Positions 1-8,910 of a stretch of 64,000 bases of DNA are shown here, in pieces. The notes beneath the pieces were generated by a model, which did not search any database, was not told where the DNA came from, and worked only from the letters and a program-made list of their open reading frames with translations. The translations under genes and the position numbers were made by a program. The stretch's first letter is position 1; every line of letters starts with the position of its first letter. The DNA lies in assembly GCF_003846185.1 (NCBI RefSeq), contig NZ_ML123034.1, forward strand, positions 1,292,727 through 1,356,726, in the 5' to 3' direction. The DNA comes from Streptomyces sp. ADI96-02 (lineage in GTDB: Bacteria; Actinomycetota; Actinomycetes; Streptomycetales; Streptomycetaceae).

Positions 1-1502
1 GTGACGCCCAGGACCGCCGGCTCCCGCGCATCGCGGGGCCGTCGGGCCTGGTCATCTTTGGCGTCACGGGCGATTTGTCCCGTAAAAAGCTGATGCCCGC
101 CGTCTACGACCTGGCCAACCGCGGCCTGCTGCCGCCGGGCTTCTCGCTCATCGGTTTCGCGCGCCGCGACTGGGAGGACGAGGACTTCGCCCAGGTCGTC
201 CACGACGCCGTCAAGGAGCACGCCCGTACGCCGTTCCGCGAGGAGGTCTGGCAGCAGCTCATCCAGGGGATGCGCTTCGTCCAGGGCAACTTCGACGACG
301 ACGAGGCGTTCGAGACGCTCAAGGCGACGATCCAGGAGCTGGACCAGGCGCAGGGCACCGGAGGCAACTTCGCCTTCTACCTGTCCGTGCCGCCGAAGTT
401 CTTCCCCAAGGTCGTCCAGCAGCTCAAGAAGCACGGGCTGGCCGACCAGGGCGAGGGCTCCTGGCGGCGTGCCGTCATCGAGAAGCCGTTCGGCCACGAC
501 CTGGCCAGCGCGCAGGAGCTCAACCAGCTCGTGCACGCCGTCTTCCCGCCCAACGAGGTCTTTCGGATCGACCACTACCTGGGCAAGGAGACCGTCCAGA
601 ACATCCTGGCGCTGCGCTTCGCCAACACGATGTTCGAGCCGATCTGGAACCGGTCCTACGTCGACCACGTGCAGATCACGATGGCCGAGGACATCGGCAT
701 CGGCGGCCGGGCCGGCTACTACGACGGCATCGGCGCCGCCCGCGACGTCATCCAGAACCACCTGCTCCAGCTGCTGGCGCTGACCGCGATGGAGGAGCCC
801 GGCTCCTTCCACCCGAAGGCCCTGGTCGCCGAGAAGCTCAAGGTGCTCACCGCCGTCGAGCTGCCCGAGGACCTGGGCCGGCACACCGTGCGCGGCCAGT
901 ACGCGCACGCCTGGCAGGGCGGCGAGGAGGTCCCGGGCTATCTGGAGGAGGACGGCATCGACCCCAAGTCGACGACCGACACCTTCGCCGCGATCAAGCT
1001 GACGATCAACAACCGCCGCTGGGCGGGCGTGCCGTTCTACCTGCGGACCGGCAAGCGGCTCGGCCGCCGGGTCACGGAGATCGCGGTCGTCTTCAAGCGC
1101 GCCCCGTACCTTCCCTTCGAGTCCGGTGCGACCGAGGAGCTGGGCGGCAACGCGCTGGTCATCCGGGTCCAGCCGGACGAGGGCGTCACCGTGCGCTTCG
1201 GCTCCAAGGTGCCCGGCACCTCGATGGAGGTCCGGGACGTCACGATGGACTTCGCCTACGGCGAGTCCTTCACGGAGTCCAGCCCGGAGGCCTACGAGCG
1301 GCTCCTGCTGGACGTGCTGCTGGGCGACGCCAACCTCTTCCCCCGCCACCAGGAGGTCGAGCTCTCCTGGACCATCCTCGACCCGATCGAGGAGTACTGG
1401 GACAAGCACGGCAAGCCCGCGCAGTACGCGGCCGGTACCTGGGGTCCGGCCGAGGCGGACGAGATGCTCGCACGCGACGGACGGAGCTGGCGCCGGCCAT
1501 GA
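1..1502 (+). CDS. zwf: Glucose-6-phosphate dehydrogenase, 5' end cut
   Basis: Oxidises glucose 6-phosphate to 6-phosphogluconolactone while reducing NADP+, the entry step of the oxidative pentose phosphate pathway, in the cytosol. The frame is already open at base 3, so the start codon lies outside the window; 499 residues are visible, close to the whole usual length. The dinucleotide motif GVTGDLSRKK sits at about bases 57-86 and the substrate-site motif RIDHYLGKE at 564-590. The TTG at 75 is an internal leucine of the first motif, not a start. The stop overlaps the opcA start as ATGA, so the two are translationally coupled. Identity is secure. Confidence 0.97.
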   Translation, partial: DAQDRRLPRIAGPSGLVIFGVTGDLSRKKLMPAVYDLANRGLLPPGFSLIGFARRDWEDEDFAQVVHDAVKEHARTPFREEVWQQLIQGMRFVQGNFDDDEAFETLKATIQELDQAQGTGGNFAFYLSVPPKFFPKVVQQLKKHGLADQGEGSWRRAVIEKPFGHDLASAQELNQLVHAVFPPNEVFRIDHYLGKETVQNILALRFANTMFEPIWNRSYVDHVQITMAEDIGIGGRAGYYDGIGAARDVIQNHLLQLLALTAMEEPGSFHPKALVAEKLKVLTAVELPEDLGRHTVRGQYAHAWQGGEEVPGYLEEDGIDPKSTTDTFAAIKLTINNRRWAGVPFYLRTGKRLGRRVTEIAVVFKRAPYLPFESGATEELGGNALVIRVQPDEGVTVRFGSKVPGTSMEVRDVTMDFAYGESFTESSPEAYERLLLDVLLGDANLFPRHQEVELSWTILDPIEEYWDKHGKPAQYAAGTWGPAEADEMLARDGRSWRRP

Positions 1503-2536
1503 AGATCGATCTCACGGAAACCACGTCCAGCAAGATCAACCAGGCGCTGGTCTCGGCCCGCCGGGCCATCGGCACCCCCGCCATCGGCATGGTGCTCACG
1601 CTGGTCATCGTCACCGACGAGGAGAACGCGTACGACGCGCTCAAGTCGGCGGGCGACGCCTCGCGCGAGCACCCCTCGCGGATCATCGCGGTGATCAAGC
1701 GGATCAGCCGCTCGCCGCGCGCCCGGCGGGACGCCCGCCTCGACGCCGAGGTCCGGGTCGGTTCCGACGCGGGCACGGGCGAGACCGTCGTCCTGCGGCT
1801 CCACGGTGAACTGGCCAACCACGCCCAGTCGGTGGTGCTGCCGCTGCTGCTGCCGGACGCCCCGGTCGTGGTGTGGTGGCCCGAGGGCGCGCCGGCCGAT
1901 CCGGCGAAGGACCCGCTGGGCGCGCTCGCCCAGCGCCGGATCACCGACGCCTACTCCGCCGAGCGCCCGCTCGACGAGCTGGCGGTGCGGGCGGCGACGT
2001 ACAGCCCGGGCGACACGGACCTGTCCTGGACCCGGATCACGCCGTGGCGCTCCATGCTGGCCGCCGCGCTGGACCAGCAGCCGGCCCGGGTCATCGGCGC
2101 CACCGTCGAGGGCGAGAGCGACAACCCGAGCTGCGAGCTGCTGGCGATGTGGCTCGCGCACCGGCTCGACGTCCCGGTGGAGCGCACGCTCTCCGGCGGC
2201 CCCGGCCTCACCGCCGTCCGCCTGGAGACGAAGAGCGGCGTCATCGTCCTGGACCGGGCCGACGGCTCGCTCGCCACGCTCTCCATGCAGGGCCAGCCCG
2301 ACCGCGGGGTGGCGCTCAAGCGCCGCGACACGGCCGAGCTGCTGGCGGAGGAGCTGCGCCGCCTGGACCCGGACAACACCTACGAGTCCGCGGTGAAGTT
2401 CGGGCTGGACCGGCTCACCATGGGCGGCGAGGTGAAGGCCGCCCCGCTCGACGACAAGACCGACCGGTCGTCCGAGGGCGAGGCCAAGGCCCCGGCCGCG
2501 AAGAAGACCGCGGCGAAGAAGGCGGCGCCGAAGTGA
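1499..2536 (+). CDS. opcA: Glucose-6-phosphate dehydrogenase assembly protein OpcA
   Basis: Actinobacterial and cyanobacterial partner that promotes assembly and activity of G6PDH. The 345-residue product begins MKIDLTETTSSKIN and shows the family's conserved stretch around VVVWWPEGAP (residues about 121-130). It overlaps zwf by four bases at its start and pgl as GTGA at its end, forming a zwf-opcA-pgl operon. The last 15 or so residues are a lysine/alanine tail (AAKKTAAKKAAPK) not needed for the family fold; a similar tail occurs on UvrA in this window. Family call is firm; the tail's role is unknown. Confidence 0.95.
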   Translation: MKIDLTETTSSKINQALVSARRAIGTPAIGMVLTLVIVTDEENAYDALKSAGDASREHPSRIIAVIKRISRSPRARRDARLDAEVRVGSDAGTGETVVLRLHGELANHAQSVVLPLLLPDAPVVVWWPEGAPADPAKDPLGALAQRRITDAYSAERPLDELAVRAATYSPGDTDLSWTRITPWRSMLAAALDQQPARVIGATVEGESDNPSCELLAMWLAHRLDVPVERTLSGGPGLTAVRLETKSGVIVLDRADGSLATLSMQGQPDRGVALKRRDTAELLAEELRRLDPDNTYESAVKFGLDRLTMGGEVKAAPLDDKTDRSSEGEAKAPAAKKTAAKKAAPK

Positions 2537-3315
2537 CGCCGCCGCAGCTGGTCGTGCACCGCGACAAGCAGCTGATGGCCGAGGCCGCGGCGGCCCGGCT
2601 GATCACGAAGGTGGTGGACGCCCAGGCCGCCCGGGGCCACGCCTCGGTGGTGCTGACCGGCGGGCGCAACGGCAACGGCCTGCTGGCCGCCCTCGCCGCG
2701 GCGCCCGCCCGGGACGCGGTCGACTGGGCGCGCCTGGACCTGTGGTGGGGCGACGAGCGGTTCCTGCCCGAGGGCGACCCGGAGCGCAACGTCACCCAGG
2801 CCCGCGCGGCGCTGCTCGACGCGGTGCCGCTGGACCCGGCCCGGGTGCACGCGATGCCCGCGTCGGACGGCCCGTACGGCGCGGACGCGGACGCCGCGGC
2901 GGCCGGGTACGCGGCGGAGCTGGCCGCCGCCGCGGGTCCGGAGGACCACGGCCAGGTGCCGGCGTTCGACGTGCTGATGCTGGGCGTCGGCCCGGACACG
3001 CACGTGGCCTCGCTCTTCCCGGAGCTGCCCGCGGTGCGGGAGACCGAGCGCACCGTGGTCGGTGTGCACGGGGCCCCGAAGCCGCCGCCCGTGCGCGTTT
3101 CCCTCACGCTCCCCGCGATCCGCGCGGCGCGCGAGGTGTGGCTGCTCGCGGCGGGCGAGGACAAGGCGGAGGCCGCGGCCGTCGCCCTGTCGGGCGCCGG
3201 GGAGATCCAGGCCCCGGCGGCGGGGGCGTACGGGCGCAGCCGCACGCTGTGGCTGCTGGACGCCGCGGCGGCCTCGCGGCTGCCGCGCGCGCTTTACCCG
3301 CCCGCCTCGCCCTGA
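2533..3315 (+). CDS. pgl: 6-phosphogluconolactonase
   Basis: Hydrolyses 6-phosphogluconolactone to 6-phosphogluconate, the step after G6PDH. The GTG start at 2533 overlaps the opcA stop (GTGA) and gives 260 residues beginning MTPPQLVVHRDKQ, the usual length of the DevB/NagB-like family. Visible family features are the phosphate-loop region VVLTGGRNG, WWGDERFLP near the middle, and MLGVGPDTHVASLFP. It is the last gene of the zwf-opcA-pgl operon and is followed by a strong hairpin and convergent genes. Identity is secure. Confidence 0.95.
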   Translation: MTPPQLVVHRDKQLMAEAAAARLITKVVDAQAARGHASVVLTGGRNGNGLLAALAAAPARDAVDWARLDLWWGDERFLPEGDPERNVTQARAALLDAVPLDPARVHAMPASDGPYGADADAAAAGYAAELAAAAGPEDHGQVPAFDVLMLGVGPDTHVASLFPELPAVRETERTVVGVHGAPKPPPVRVSLTLPAIRAAREVWLLAAGEDKAEAAAVALSGAGEIQAPAAGAYGRSRTLWLLDAAAASRLPRALYPPASP

Positions 3316-3326
3316 GCGCTCACGCC

Positions 3327-3371
3327 CCGCAGGCCCGGCCCGCTTCTTTCCCCGGCGGTCCGGGCCTGCGG
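3327..3371. terminator. Bidirectional terminator between pgl and PH-domain genes
   Basis: Perfect 12-bp GC-rich inverted repeat, arms 3327-3338 and 3360-3371, 21-base loop, in the 145-base gap between convergent genes. No T-run follows, which is usual in Streptomyces terminators. Confidence 0.75.
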
Positions 3372-3460
3372 CGCGAAGGGCTCCGGGCTCGGACGGCCGG
3401 GTGGTGCTGGTCCCGGCACCACGCACGGCGGCTGACCGGCCCCACCCGCGTCCACCGCCC

Positions 3461-4984
3461 TCAGGAGCCGTCCGGGACGCGCTCCAGGAAGGGCTCCAGC
3501 AGCCCGGGGACGGCCTCGGCGGCGAAGGCCAGGCCCTCGGAGGCGTCGGTGTCGTACGCCGTGTACGCGCCGCCTCCGGCGGCTGTGGTGGCGGTGACGC
3601 CGATCAGCCCGGCCCGCCGCTGGAAGACCGACTGCCTGATGGTCCAGCCGATCACGCCGGTGCGCTCCAGGGCGGCGGTGGAGCGGCGGAGCGTACCGGA
3701 GCGGGTCACCAGATAGCGGCCCGCGAGCGCGTGCCCCAGACCCCGGTACGCGTCCAGCGCCAGCGCCACCGCGAGCGGCGCGCCCGCCGCCGCGCAGCCG
3801 AGGGCGATCCACAGCAGGACGGGGGTGAGCAGCGCCCCCAGGACGGCCAGGACGAGCACCGGAGCCAGGACCGCCGCCAGCGCCCAGCGCAGCCTGCGGG
3901 CCCGCGCGGCGCGCGGATGGGCGGTGAGCGGGGCGCCGGTCGGGGTGGCCGCCTCGCGGAGCACGTCGGCGGCGACGCGGTCGGCCAGGGCGCGGGGAGC
4001 GGCCGGGAGCAGGGTGTCGTGGTCGGCGTTGCCGGTGTCCTCGTCCTTGGCCAGCCCCGTGGTGATGGCGTCCAGCCGGGCGGCGCCGAAGAGCCGGACG
4101 CCGAGCGGTTCGACCAGGTCCACGCCGCGCAGCCGGGCCTCCTCGACGGATATGGAGCGGGAGGTGAACAGGCCGCGCCGCACGCGCAGGGTGCAGCCGG
4201 GCTCGCGCTCCAGGCGGTAGTTCCACCACATCTCGACCCAGAGGCCGAGCGCGCCCACCACCCCCGCGACCAGCGCGGCGAGCACGAGGGTGGCGACCGT
4301 CCAGAGCAGCGGGGTGTCGCGCAGGCGGTCGCCGATCCACCCGATGACCTCGCGCTGGGCTCCGGCCCAGTCGCTGACCTGGAGCACCGCTCCGGCCGCC
4401 GCGCCGCCGAGCATCGGGACGACGAAGGAGACCGGGGCGTAGCGGATCCAGCGGGGGTCCAGGACGGCGAGTTCGCCTTCGCGGTGGCCGCCGGCGCTCC
4501 CGGCGCCGACGCGCTCCAACAGGAGCCGGCGCAGCCGTTCGCCCTCGGCGCGGGTGACCGGGTCCAGTTCGAGGGTGGAGTCGCCGCCGTGTTCGCCGGT
4601 GCCGATCCTGACGGTGACCAGGCCCAGGACGCGCAGCAGCGGGTTGGCGGTGAGGTCGACGGTGCGGACGCGCTCGCGGGCCAGCGAGCGGCGCTTCACG
4701 AGGAGCAGACCGGTGTGCAGCTCGACGCGCTCGGGCCCGACGCGGTAGCGGGTGCGCCGCCACCGGACGTGGTCGGCGCCCGCCGCGGCCCCGATGAGCA
4801 GCACCGCCCCGGCCAGCACCCAGAGTGCGGCGGGCAGCGTTCCGAGCCATCCGGCGAGCCCGAGCGTCGTCGGCACGGCCGCGCCAGCCGCGACCCCGGC
4901 GACGACGACCGCGGTGACCAGGACCGTACGGGCATCGAGGCGCCGGCCGTCGCCGGGAAGGTTCTGGTCGTCGCGGGTGCTCAT
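3461..4984 (-). CDS. Bacterial PH-domain membrane protein, YdbT-like
   Basis: A 507-residue membrane protein beginning MSTRDDQNLPGD. It has two hydrophobic helices near residues 15-65, a further pair around 190-255 and another around 370-410. Soluble segments resembling bPH_2 (YdbS/YdbT) domains lie between and after them, for example TRYRVGPERVELHTGLLLVKRRSLA and the later LRVRRGLFTSRSISVEEARLRGVDLVEP region. Its start overlaps the stop of the smaller PH-domain gene as ATGA, so the two are co-translated and probably form one membrane complex. Function is not established in this family; in Bacillus the relatives sit in stress operons. Confidence 0.8.
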   Translation of the reverse strand: MSTRDDQNLPGDGRRLDARTVLVTAVVVAGVAAGAAVPTTLGLAGWLGTLPAALWVLAGAVLLIGAAAGADHVRWRRTRYRVGPERVELHTGLLLVKRRSLARERVRTVDLTANPLLRVLGLVTVRIGTGEHGGDSTLELDPVTRAEGERLRRLLLERVGAGSAGGHREGELAVLDPRWIRYAPVSFVVPMLGGAAAGAVLQVSDWAGAQREVIGWIGDRLRDTPLLWTVATLVLAALVAGVVGALGLWVEMWWNYRLEREPGCTLRVRRGLFTSRSISVEEARLRGVDLVEPLGVRLFGAARLDAITTGLAKDEDTGNADHDTLLPAAPRALADRVAADVLREAATPTGAPLTAHPRAARARRLRWALAAVLAPVLVLAVLGALLTPVLLWIALGCAAAGAPLAVALALDAYRGLGHALAGRYLVTRSGTLRRSTAALERTGVIGWTIRQSVFQRRAGLIGVTATTAAGGGAYTAYDTDASEGLAFAAEAVPGLLEPFLERVPDGS

Positions 4985-5484
4985 GTGGCGTCGCCCGGGG
5001 TGTCGCGGGTGATGCGGGTGAGGCGTTCGGCCAGTTGGGCGGCGACCTCGTGGTCCAGCCCCTCGATCCGTACCGCGCCCTTGGCGGAGGCGGTGGTGAC
5101 CGTGACGGTGCCGAGCCGGAACAGCTGCTCCAGTGGCCCGCGCACGGTGTCGACGGTCTGGATGCGGGACATCGGCGCGATCCGCCACTCCTGCCGGAAG
5201 AACCCGGTCCGTACGTACACCGCGTCCTCGGTGACCTCCCAGCGGTGGGTGCGGAACCACCACCGCGGGAGGAGGACGGTGACCGCCAGGCCCGCCGCGG
5301 CCAGGACCGCGGCGGACAGCAGCAGCCAGAACCGGGCGGGAGCGACGATCGCGCCCAGCACGGCGAGCGGCGCCACGGGCGCGGCGGTCAGCAGCAGCCA
5401 CCGCGCCCGCCACCAGCCGACGGCCCGCTCGTCCAGCGTGTTGCGCGGTGGCCTCAGCCGCACCGTCCCCTCCCCCGGCGGCAT
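4981..5484 (-). CDS. Bacterial PH-domain membrane protein, YdbS-like
   Basis: Small (167 residues) partner of the gene that follows it. Beginning MPPGEGTVRLRPPRN, it has two adjacent hydrophobic helices (about residues 25-70) and then one bPH_2 domain containing RWEVTEDAVYVRTGFF and MSRIQTVDTVRGPLEQLF. That is the usual YdbS layout. The ATG at 5484 begins 4 bases after the pgi stop, preceded by a GGGGG run about 10 bases upstream; longer versions would run into pgi. Co-transcription with pgi and the 507-residue protein is likely. Molecular role unknown. Confidence 0.82.
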   Translation of the reverse strand: MPPGEGTVRLRPPRNTLDERAVGWWRARWLLLTAAPVAPLAVLGAIVAPARFWLLLSAAVLAAAGLAVTVLLPRWWFRTHRWEVTEDAVYVRTGFFRQEWRIAPMSRIQTVDTVRGPLEQLFRLGTVTVTTASAKGAVRIEGLDHEVAAQLAERLTRITRDTPGDAT

Positions 5485-5488
5485 CGGC

Positions 5489-7141
5489 TCAGCGCCCCCG
5501 CAGGCCGCGGTAGGCGCTGACCAGGGCGGCGGTGGAGCTGTCCAACTGCTCGCCGCCGACGCCCTCGGTGAGGACCGGTTCAATCTTCTTGGCGAGGACC
5601 TTGCCGAGTTCGACGCCCCACTGGTCGAAGGAGTCGATGTTCCAGATCGCGCCCTGGACGAAGACCTTGTGCTCGTAGAGCGCGATCAGCTGGCCGAGGA
5701 CCGAGGGGGTCAGCCGGTCGGCGAGGATCGTGGTGGTGGGGTGGTTGCCGCGGAACGTCTTGTGCGGCACCAGCTCCTCGGGCACGCCTTCGGCGCGGAC
5801 CTCGTCGGGCGTCCTGCCGAAGGCGAGGGCCTGGGTCTGGGCGAAGAAGTTGGCCATCAGCAGGTCGTGCTGGGCGATCAGGCCGGGCAGCAGGTCGTGC
5901 ACCGGGGCGGCGAAGCCGATGAAGTCCGCCGGGATCGTCTTGGTGCCCTGATGGATCAACTGGTAGTAGGCGTGCTGCCCGTTGGTGCCGGGCGTGCCCC
6001 AGACGACCGGTCCCGTCTGCCAGTCGACCCGGTCGCCGTCCCGGTCGACGGACTTGCCGTTGGACTCCATGTCGAGCTGCTGGAGGTAGGCCGTGAACTT
6101 CGAGAGGTAGTGGCTGTAGGGCAGCACCGCGTGCGACTGGGCGTCGAAGAAGTTGCCGTACCAGACGCCGAGGAGGCCCATCAGGAGCGGCGCGTTCTCC
6201 TCGGGGGGCGCGGTGCGGAAGTGCTCGTCGACGAGGTGGAAGCCGTCGAGCATCTCGCGGAAGCGGTCCGGGCCGATGGCGATCATCAGCGCGAGGCCGA
6301 TCGCCGAGTCGTAGGAGTAGCGTCCGCCGACCCAGTCCCAGAACTCGAACATGTTGGCGGTGTCGATGCCGAAGTCCGCGACCTTCTCGGCGTTGGTCGA
6401 GAGGGCGACGAAGTGCTTGGCGACGGCGTCCTGCCCGGCGCGCAGCTCGGTGAGCAGCCAGTCGCGGGCGGAGGTGGCGTTGGTGATGGTCTCGATCGTG
6501 GTGAACGTCTTCGAGGCGATGACGAAGAGCGTCTCGGCCGGGTCGAGGTCGCGGACGGCCTCGTGCAGGTCGGCGCCGTCCACGTTGGAGACGAAGCGGA
6601 CGGTGAGCGAGCGGTCCGTGAAGGAGCGCAGCACCTCGTACGCCATGGCGGGGCCGAGGTCGGAGCCGCCGATGCCGATGTTGACGACGTTCTTGATCGG
6701 CTTGCCGGTGTGGCCGGTCCAGCGCCCCGACCTGACCTGCTCGGAGAAGGCGGCCATCTTGTCCAGGACGGCGTGGACGGCGGGCACCACGTTCTCGCCG
6801 TCGACCTCGACGACCGCGTCGCGCGGGGCGCGCAGCGCGGTGTGCAGGACGGCCCGGTCCTCGGTGGTGTTGATCTTCTCGCCGCGGAACATCGCGTCGC
6901 GCAGCTCGGCGACCCCGGTGGCGGCGGCGAGTTCGCGCAGCAGGCGCAGCGTCTCGTCGGTGATCAGGTGCTTGGAGTAGTCGATGTGGAGGTCGCCGAC
7001 CCGCAGGGTGTAGGCGGTGCCCCGGTCCGGCCGGTCCGCGAACAGGCGGCGCAGCCGTGTGGCGCCGAACTCCTCACGGTGCTTGCCGAGAGCCGTCCAC
7101 TCGGAGGTCTGGTTGAGCCTGGTTCGGCGTGCTGCGTTCAT
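5489..7141 (-). CDS. pgi: Glucose-6-phosphate isomerase
   Basis: Interconverts glucose 6-phosphate and fructose 6-phosphate in glycolysis and gluconeogenesis. The 550-residue product starts [15 protein letters not shown] at 7141. Family signatures are visible: the sugar-phosphate site [14 protein letters not shown], the DWVGGRYS region, the active-site segment [11 protein letters not shown] with its conserved Glu just upstream (MESNGKSV), and [12 protein letters not shown] near the C-terminus. Upstream in-frame codons exist but lack family homology. A hairpin separates it from the RbpA-like gene, so it probably has its own promoter; the two PH-domain genes follow it within 4 bases. Confidence 0.97.
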   Translation of the reverse strand: MNAARRTRLNQTSEWTALGKHREEFGATRLRRLFADRPDRGTAYTLRVGDLHIDYSKHLITDETLRLLRELAAATGVAELRDAMFRGEKINTTEDRAVLHTALRAPRDAVVEVDGENVVPAVHAVLDKMAAFSEQVRSGRWTGHTGKPIKNVVNIGIGGSDLGPAMAYEVLRSFTDRSLTVRFVSNVDGADLHEAVRDLDPAETLFVIASKTFTTIETITNATSARDWLLTELRAGQDAVAKHFVALSTNAEKVADFGIDTANMFEFWDWVGGRYSYDSAIGLALMIAIGPDRFREMLDGFHLVDEHFRTAPPEENAPLLMGLLGVWYGNFFDAQSHAVLPYSHYLSKFTAYLQQLDMESNGKSVDRDGDRVDWQTGPVVWGTPGTNGQHAYYQLIHQGTKTIPADFIGFAAPVHDLLPGLIAQHDLLMANFFAQTQALAFGRTPDEVRAEGVPEELVPHKTFRGNHPTTTILADRLTPSVLGQLIALYEHKVFVQGAIWNIDSFDQWGVELGKVLAKKIEPVLTEGVGGEQLDSSTAALVSAYRGLRGR

Positions 7142-7252
7142 CCCGGATATCAGCCCACTTCTTCTCGTAACTGCGCTTCCCCGCTGGCTCTCCAACCTAA
7201 TTGATCGAGGGGGCGTGCGGCGCGGACGCGGGCCGCGGCACGGGAAAGCGGT

Positions 7253-7282
7253 CCGGCCGGGCACCCGTGGGTGTCCGGCCGG
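7253..7282 (-). terminator. Terminator after rbpA-like gene
   Basis: Inverted repeat with arms 7253-7266 and 7269-7282, 13 of 14 positions paired; the inner pairs must open to give a loop. It lies between the RbpA-like gene and pgi on the minus strand. Confidence 0.6.
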
Positions 7283-7336
7283 TGTACGACGTCGCGGACC
7301 TGCGGGAAGTCTCCTGGTCCGGGGATGAGGGCTCGC

Positions 7337-7672
7337 TCAGATCTCGCCGCGGAGCTTGGCGAGGGCTTCGGCGAGGATGGCCTCGCCGTCGGCGTCGCTG
7401 CGCCGCTCGCGCACGTACGCCAGGTGCGTCTTGTACGGCTCGGTGCGGGGCGGGTCGGGCGGGCTGTCCCGGTCCTGGCCGGCCGGGAAGCCGCAGCGCG
7501 GGCAGTCCCAGGTGTCCGGCACCTGCGCGTCATGGGCGAAGCTCGGCTGCGTCTCGTGCCCGTTCGAGCACCAGAAGGAGATGCGGAGGCGGGGCGCGGA
7601 TTCGCCGCGCTCGGCCTCGCCCATCGGCCCCGCTCCGACCCGGCTTCCCCGGATCGCGTTGCCACTTGCCAC
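7337..7672 (-). CDS. rbpA: RbpA-family RNA polymerase-binding protein
   Basis: A 111-residue protein with the RbpA layout. The short N-terminus NAIRGSRVG resembles the RbpA basic start, then comes a zinc-ribbon-like part (CSNGHE ... DTWDCPRCG), and a C-terminal sigma-interaction-like helix (RTEPYKTHLAYVRERR ... LAEALAKL). RbpA binds RNA polymerase with group 1/2 sigma factors and stabilises promoter complexes. Streptomyces carry another, better-known rbpA elsewhere; this copy looks like the divergent second member, so its exact role is inferred. The start is GTG at 7672 with GGGAG about 8 bases upstream. It sits alone between secG and pgi. Confidence 0.78.
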   Translation of the reverse strand: MASGNAIRGSRVGAGPMGEAERGESAPRLRISFWCSNGHETQPSFAHDAQVPDTWDCPRCGFPAGQDRDSPPDPPRTEPYKTHLAYVRERRSDADGEAILAEALAKLRGEI

Positions 7673-7781
7673 GGTCGTAACTCCCTGCGTGATGGTGCTC
7701 GAGGATGCCCCAGTCTACGTAAGGCCCAACGCGCGTCCAGTGAAAGGAGTTACACCCTCACCGGCAATCGCGACGACCGGT

Positions 7782-8015
7782 TCAGTCGAGCTTGACGAGC
7801 AGGCCGAGGACGACGACGCACGCGAACCAGATCAGGCCGACCACGACGGTGATCCGGTCGAGGTTGCGCTCGGCGACCGAGGAGCCGCCGACGGAGGACT
7901 GCATTCCGCCGCCGAACATGTCGGAGAGGCCGCCGCCCTTGCCCTTGTGCATGAGCACCAGCAGCATCAGCAGCAGGCTGAAGACGATCAGAACGATCTG
8001 GAACGCCAAAACCAC
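7782..8015 (-). CDS. secG: Preprotein translocase subunit SecG
   Basis: Small (77-residue) third subunit of the SecYEG protein-export channel. Two hydrophobic helices are visible (about residues 3-22 and 57-75), joined by a Gly-rich loop with the conserved HKGKGGGLSDMFGG segment. The length and the position next to tpiA-pgk-gap match the usual actinobacterial arrangement. Start is GTG (MVLAFQIVLI). A strong hairpin lies between tpiA and this gene, so it is likely transcribed separately or by read-through. Confidence 0.95.
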   Translation of the reverse strand: MVLAFQIVLIVFSLLLMLLVLMHKGKGGGLSDMFGGGMQSSVGGSSVAERNLDRITVVVGLIWFACVVVLGLLVKLD

Positions 8016-8061
8016 GGCTGGTCCCTCTTTCCGGAATTCTTGACTACTGCGTGTACGTACA

Positions 8062-8096
8062 GCGGGGGCCGAGGGCGCAAGCCCCTCGGCCCCCGC
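8062..8096 (-). terminator. Terminator after the gap-pgk-tpiA genes
   Basis: Perfect 14-bp GC-rich stem, arms 8062-8075 and 8083-8096 with a 7-base loop, 31 bases beyond the tpiA stop on the minus strand. Confidence 0.85.
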
Positions 8097-8127
8097 AAGG
8101 GTACGACGGATCGGCGCTAGCGCCTAC

Positions 8128-8904
8128 TCACTGGTCGCGGAAGCGGACGATCTTGACGAACTCGTCGGCGTCCAGCGCGGCCCCGCCGATCAGGGCGCCG
8201 TCGACGTCGGGCTGGGCCATGATCGCCGCCACGTTGCCGGACTTCACCGAGCCGCCGTACTGGATGCGGACCGCGTCGGCCAGCTCCTGCGAGTACAGCT
8301 CGGCCAGCCGGCGGCGGATCGCTCCGCACACCTCCTGGGCGTCCTCGGGGGTGGCGACCTCGCCGGTGCCGATGGCCCAGACGGGCTCGTAGGCGATCAC
8401 GATGGACTCGGCCTGCTCGGCCGGGATGTCCTTCAGGCCGCCGTCGAGCTGCGCGAGCGTGTACGCGACCTGCTCGCCGGCCTTCCGCACGTCCAGGCCC
8501 TCGCCGACGCAGAGGATCGGGGTCAGCCCGTGCCGGTAGGCGGCCTTCACCTTGGCGTTGCAGACCTCGTCGTTCTCGGCGTGGTACTGGCGGCGCTCGC
8601 TGTGGCCGACGGCCACGTAGGTGCAGCGCAGCTTGGCGAGCATCGAGCCGGAGATCTCCCCGGTGTACGCGCCGGAGTCCTGCGCCGAGAGGTCCTGGGC
8701 ACCGTACTTGATCTTGAGCTTGTCGCCGTCCACCAGGGTCTGCACGGAGCGCAGGTCGGTGAAGGGCGGGAGGACGGCGACCTCGACGTCCTCGTAGTCC
8801 TTGTCGTTCAGGGCGAAGGAGAGCTTCTGGACGTGGGCGATGGCCTCAAGGTGGTTGAGGTTCATCTTCCAGTTGCCCGCCATCAGCGGGGTGCGGGTGG
8901 TCAT
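8128..8904 (-). CDS. tpiA: Triose-phosphate isomerase
   Basis: Interconverts dihydroxyacetone phosphate and glyceraldehyde 3-phosphate. The 258-residue TIM barrel shows N-terminal GNWKMN (catalytic Lys), the catalytic His in VGHSERRQ, the catalytic Glu and flexible loop in [11 protein letters not shown], and the phosphate-binding GGSVKSGN and LIGGAALD near the end. Start ATG at 8904 is 6 bases after the pgk stop, so pgk and tpiA are one transcription unit. Identity secure. Confidence 0.98.
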   Translation of the reverse strand: MTTRTPLMAGNWKMNLNHLEAIAHVQKLSFALNDKDYEDVEVAVLPPFTDLRSVQTLVDGDKLKIKYGAQDLSAQDSGAYTGEISGSMLAKLRCTYVAVGHSERRQYHAENDEVCNAKVKAAYRHGLTPILCVGEGLDVRKAGEQVAYTLAQLDGGLKDIPAEQAESIVIAYEPVWAIGTGEVATPEDAQEVCGAIRRRLAELYSQELADAVRIQYGGSVKSGNVAAIMAQPDVDGALIGGAALDADEFVKIVRFRDQ

Positions 8905-8910
8905 GAAAGG

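Noticed and set aside
5485-5583. Longer N-terminus (33 residues more) for the small PH-domain protein
   Set aside because: It would lie within the pgi coding end, and the extra residues (Ser/Ala/Pro-rich) are the shadow of pgi; the ATG at 5484 fits the family.
3062-7204. A 1380-codon open frame on the plus strand across the PH-domain genes and pgi
   Set aside because: Its product is an Arg/Gly/Gln-rich GC shadow with no family features, antisense to genes with clear homology.
7673-7781. Possible tRNA or small RNA between secG and the RbpA-like gene
   Set aside because: No cloverleaf or conserved T-loop is visible; only promoter and ribosome-site sequence.
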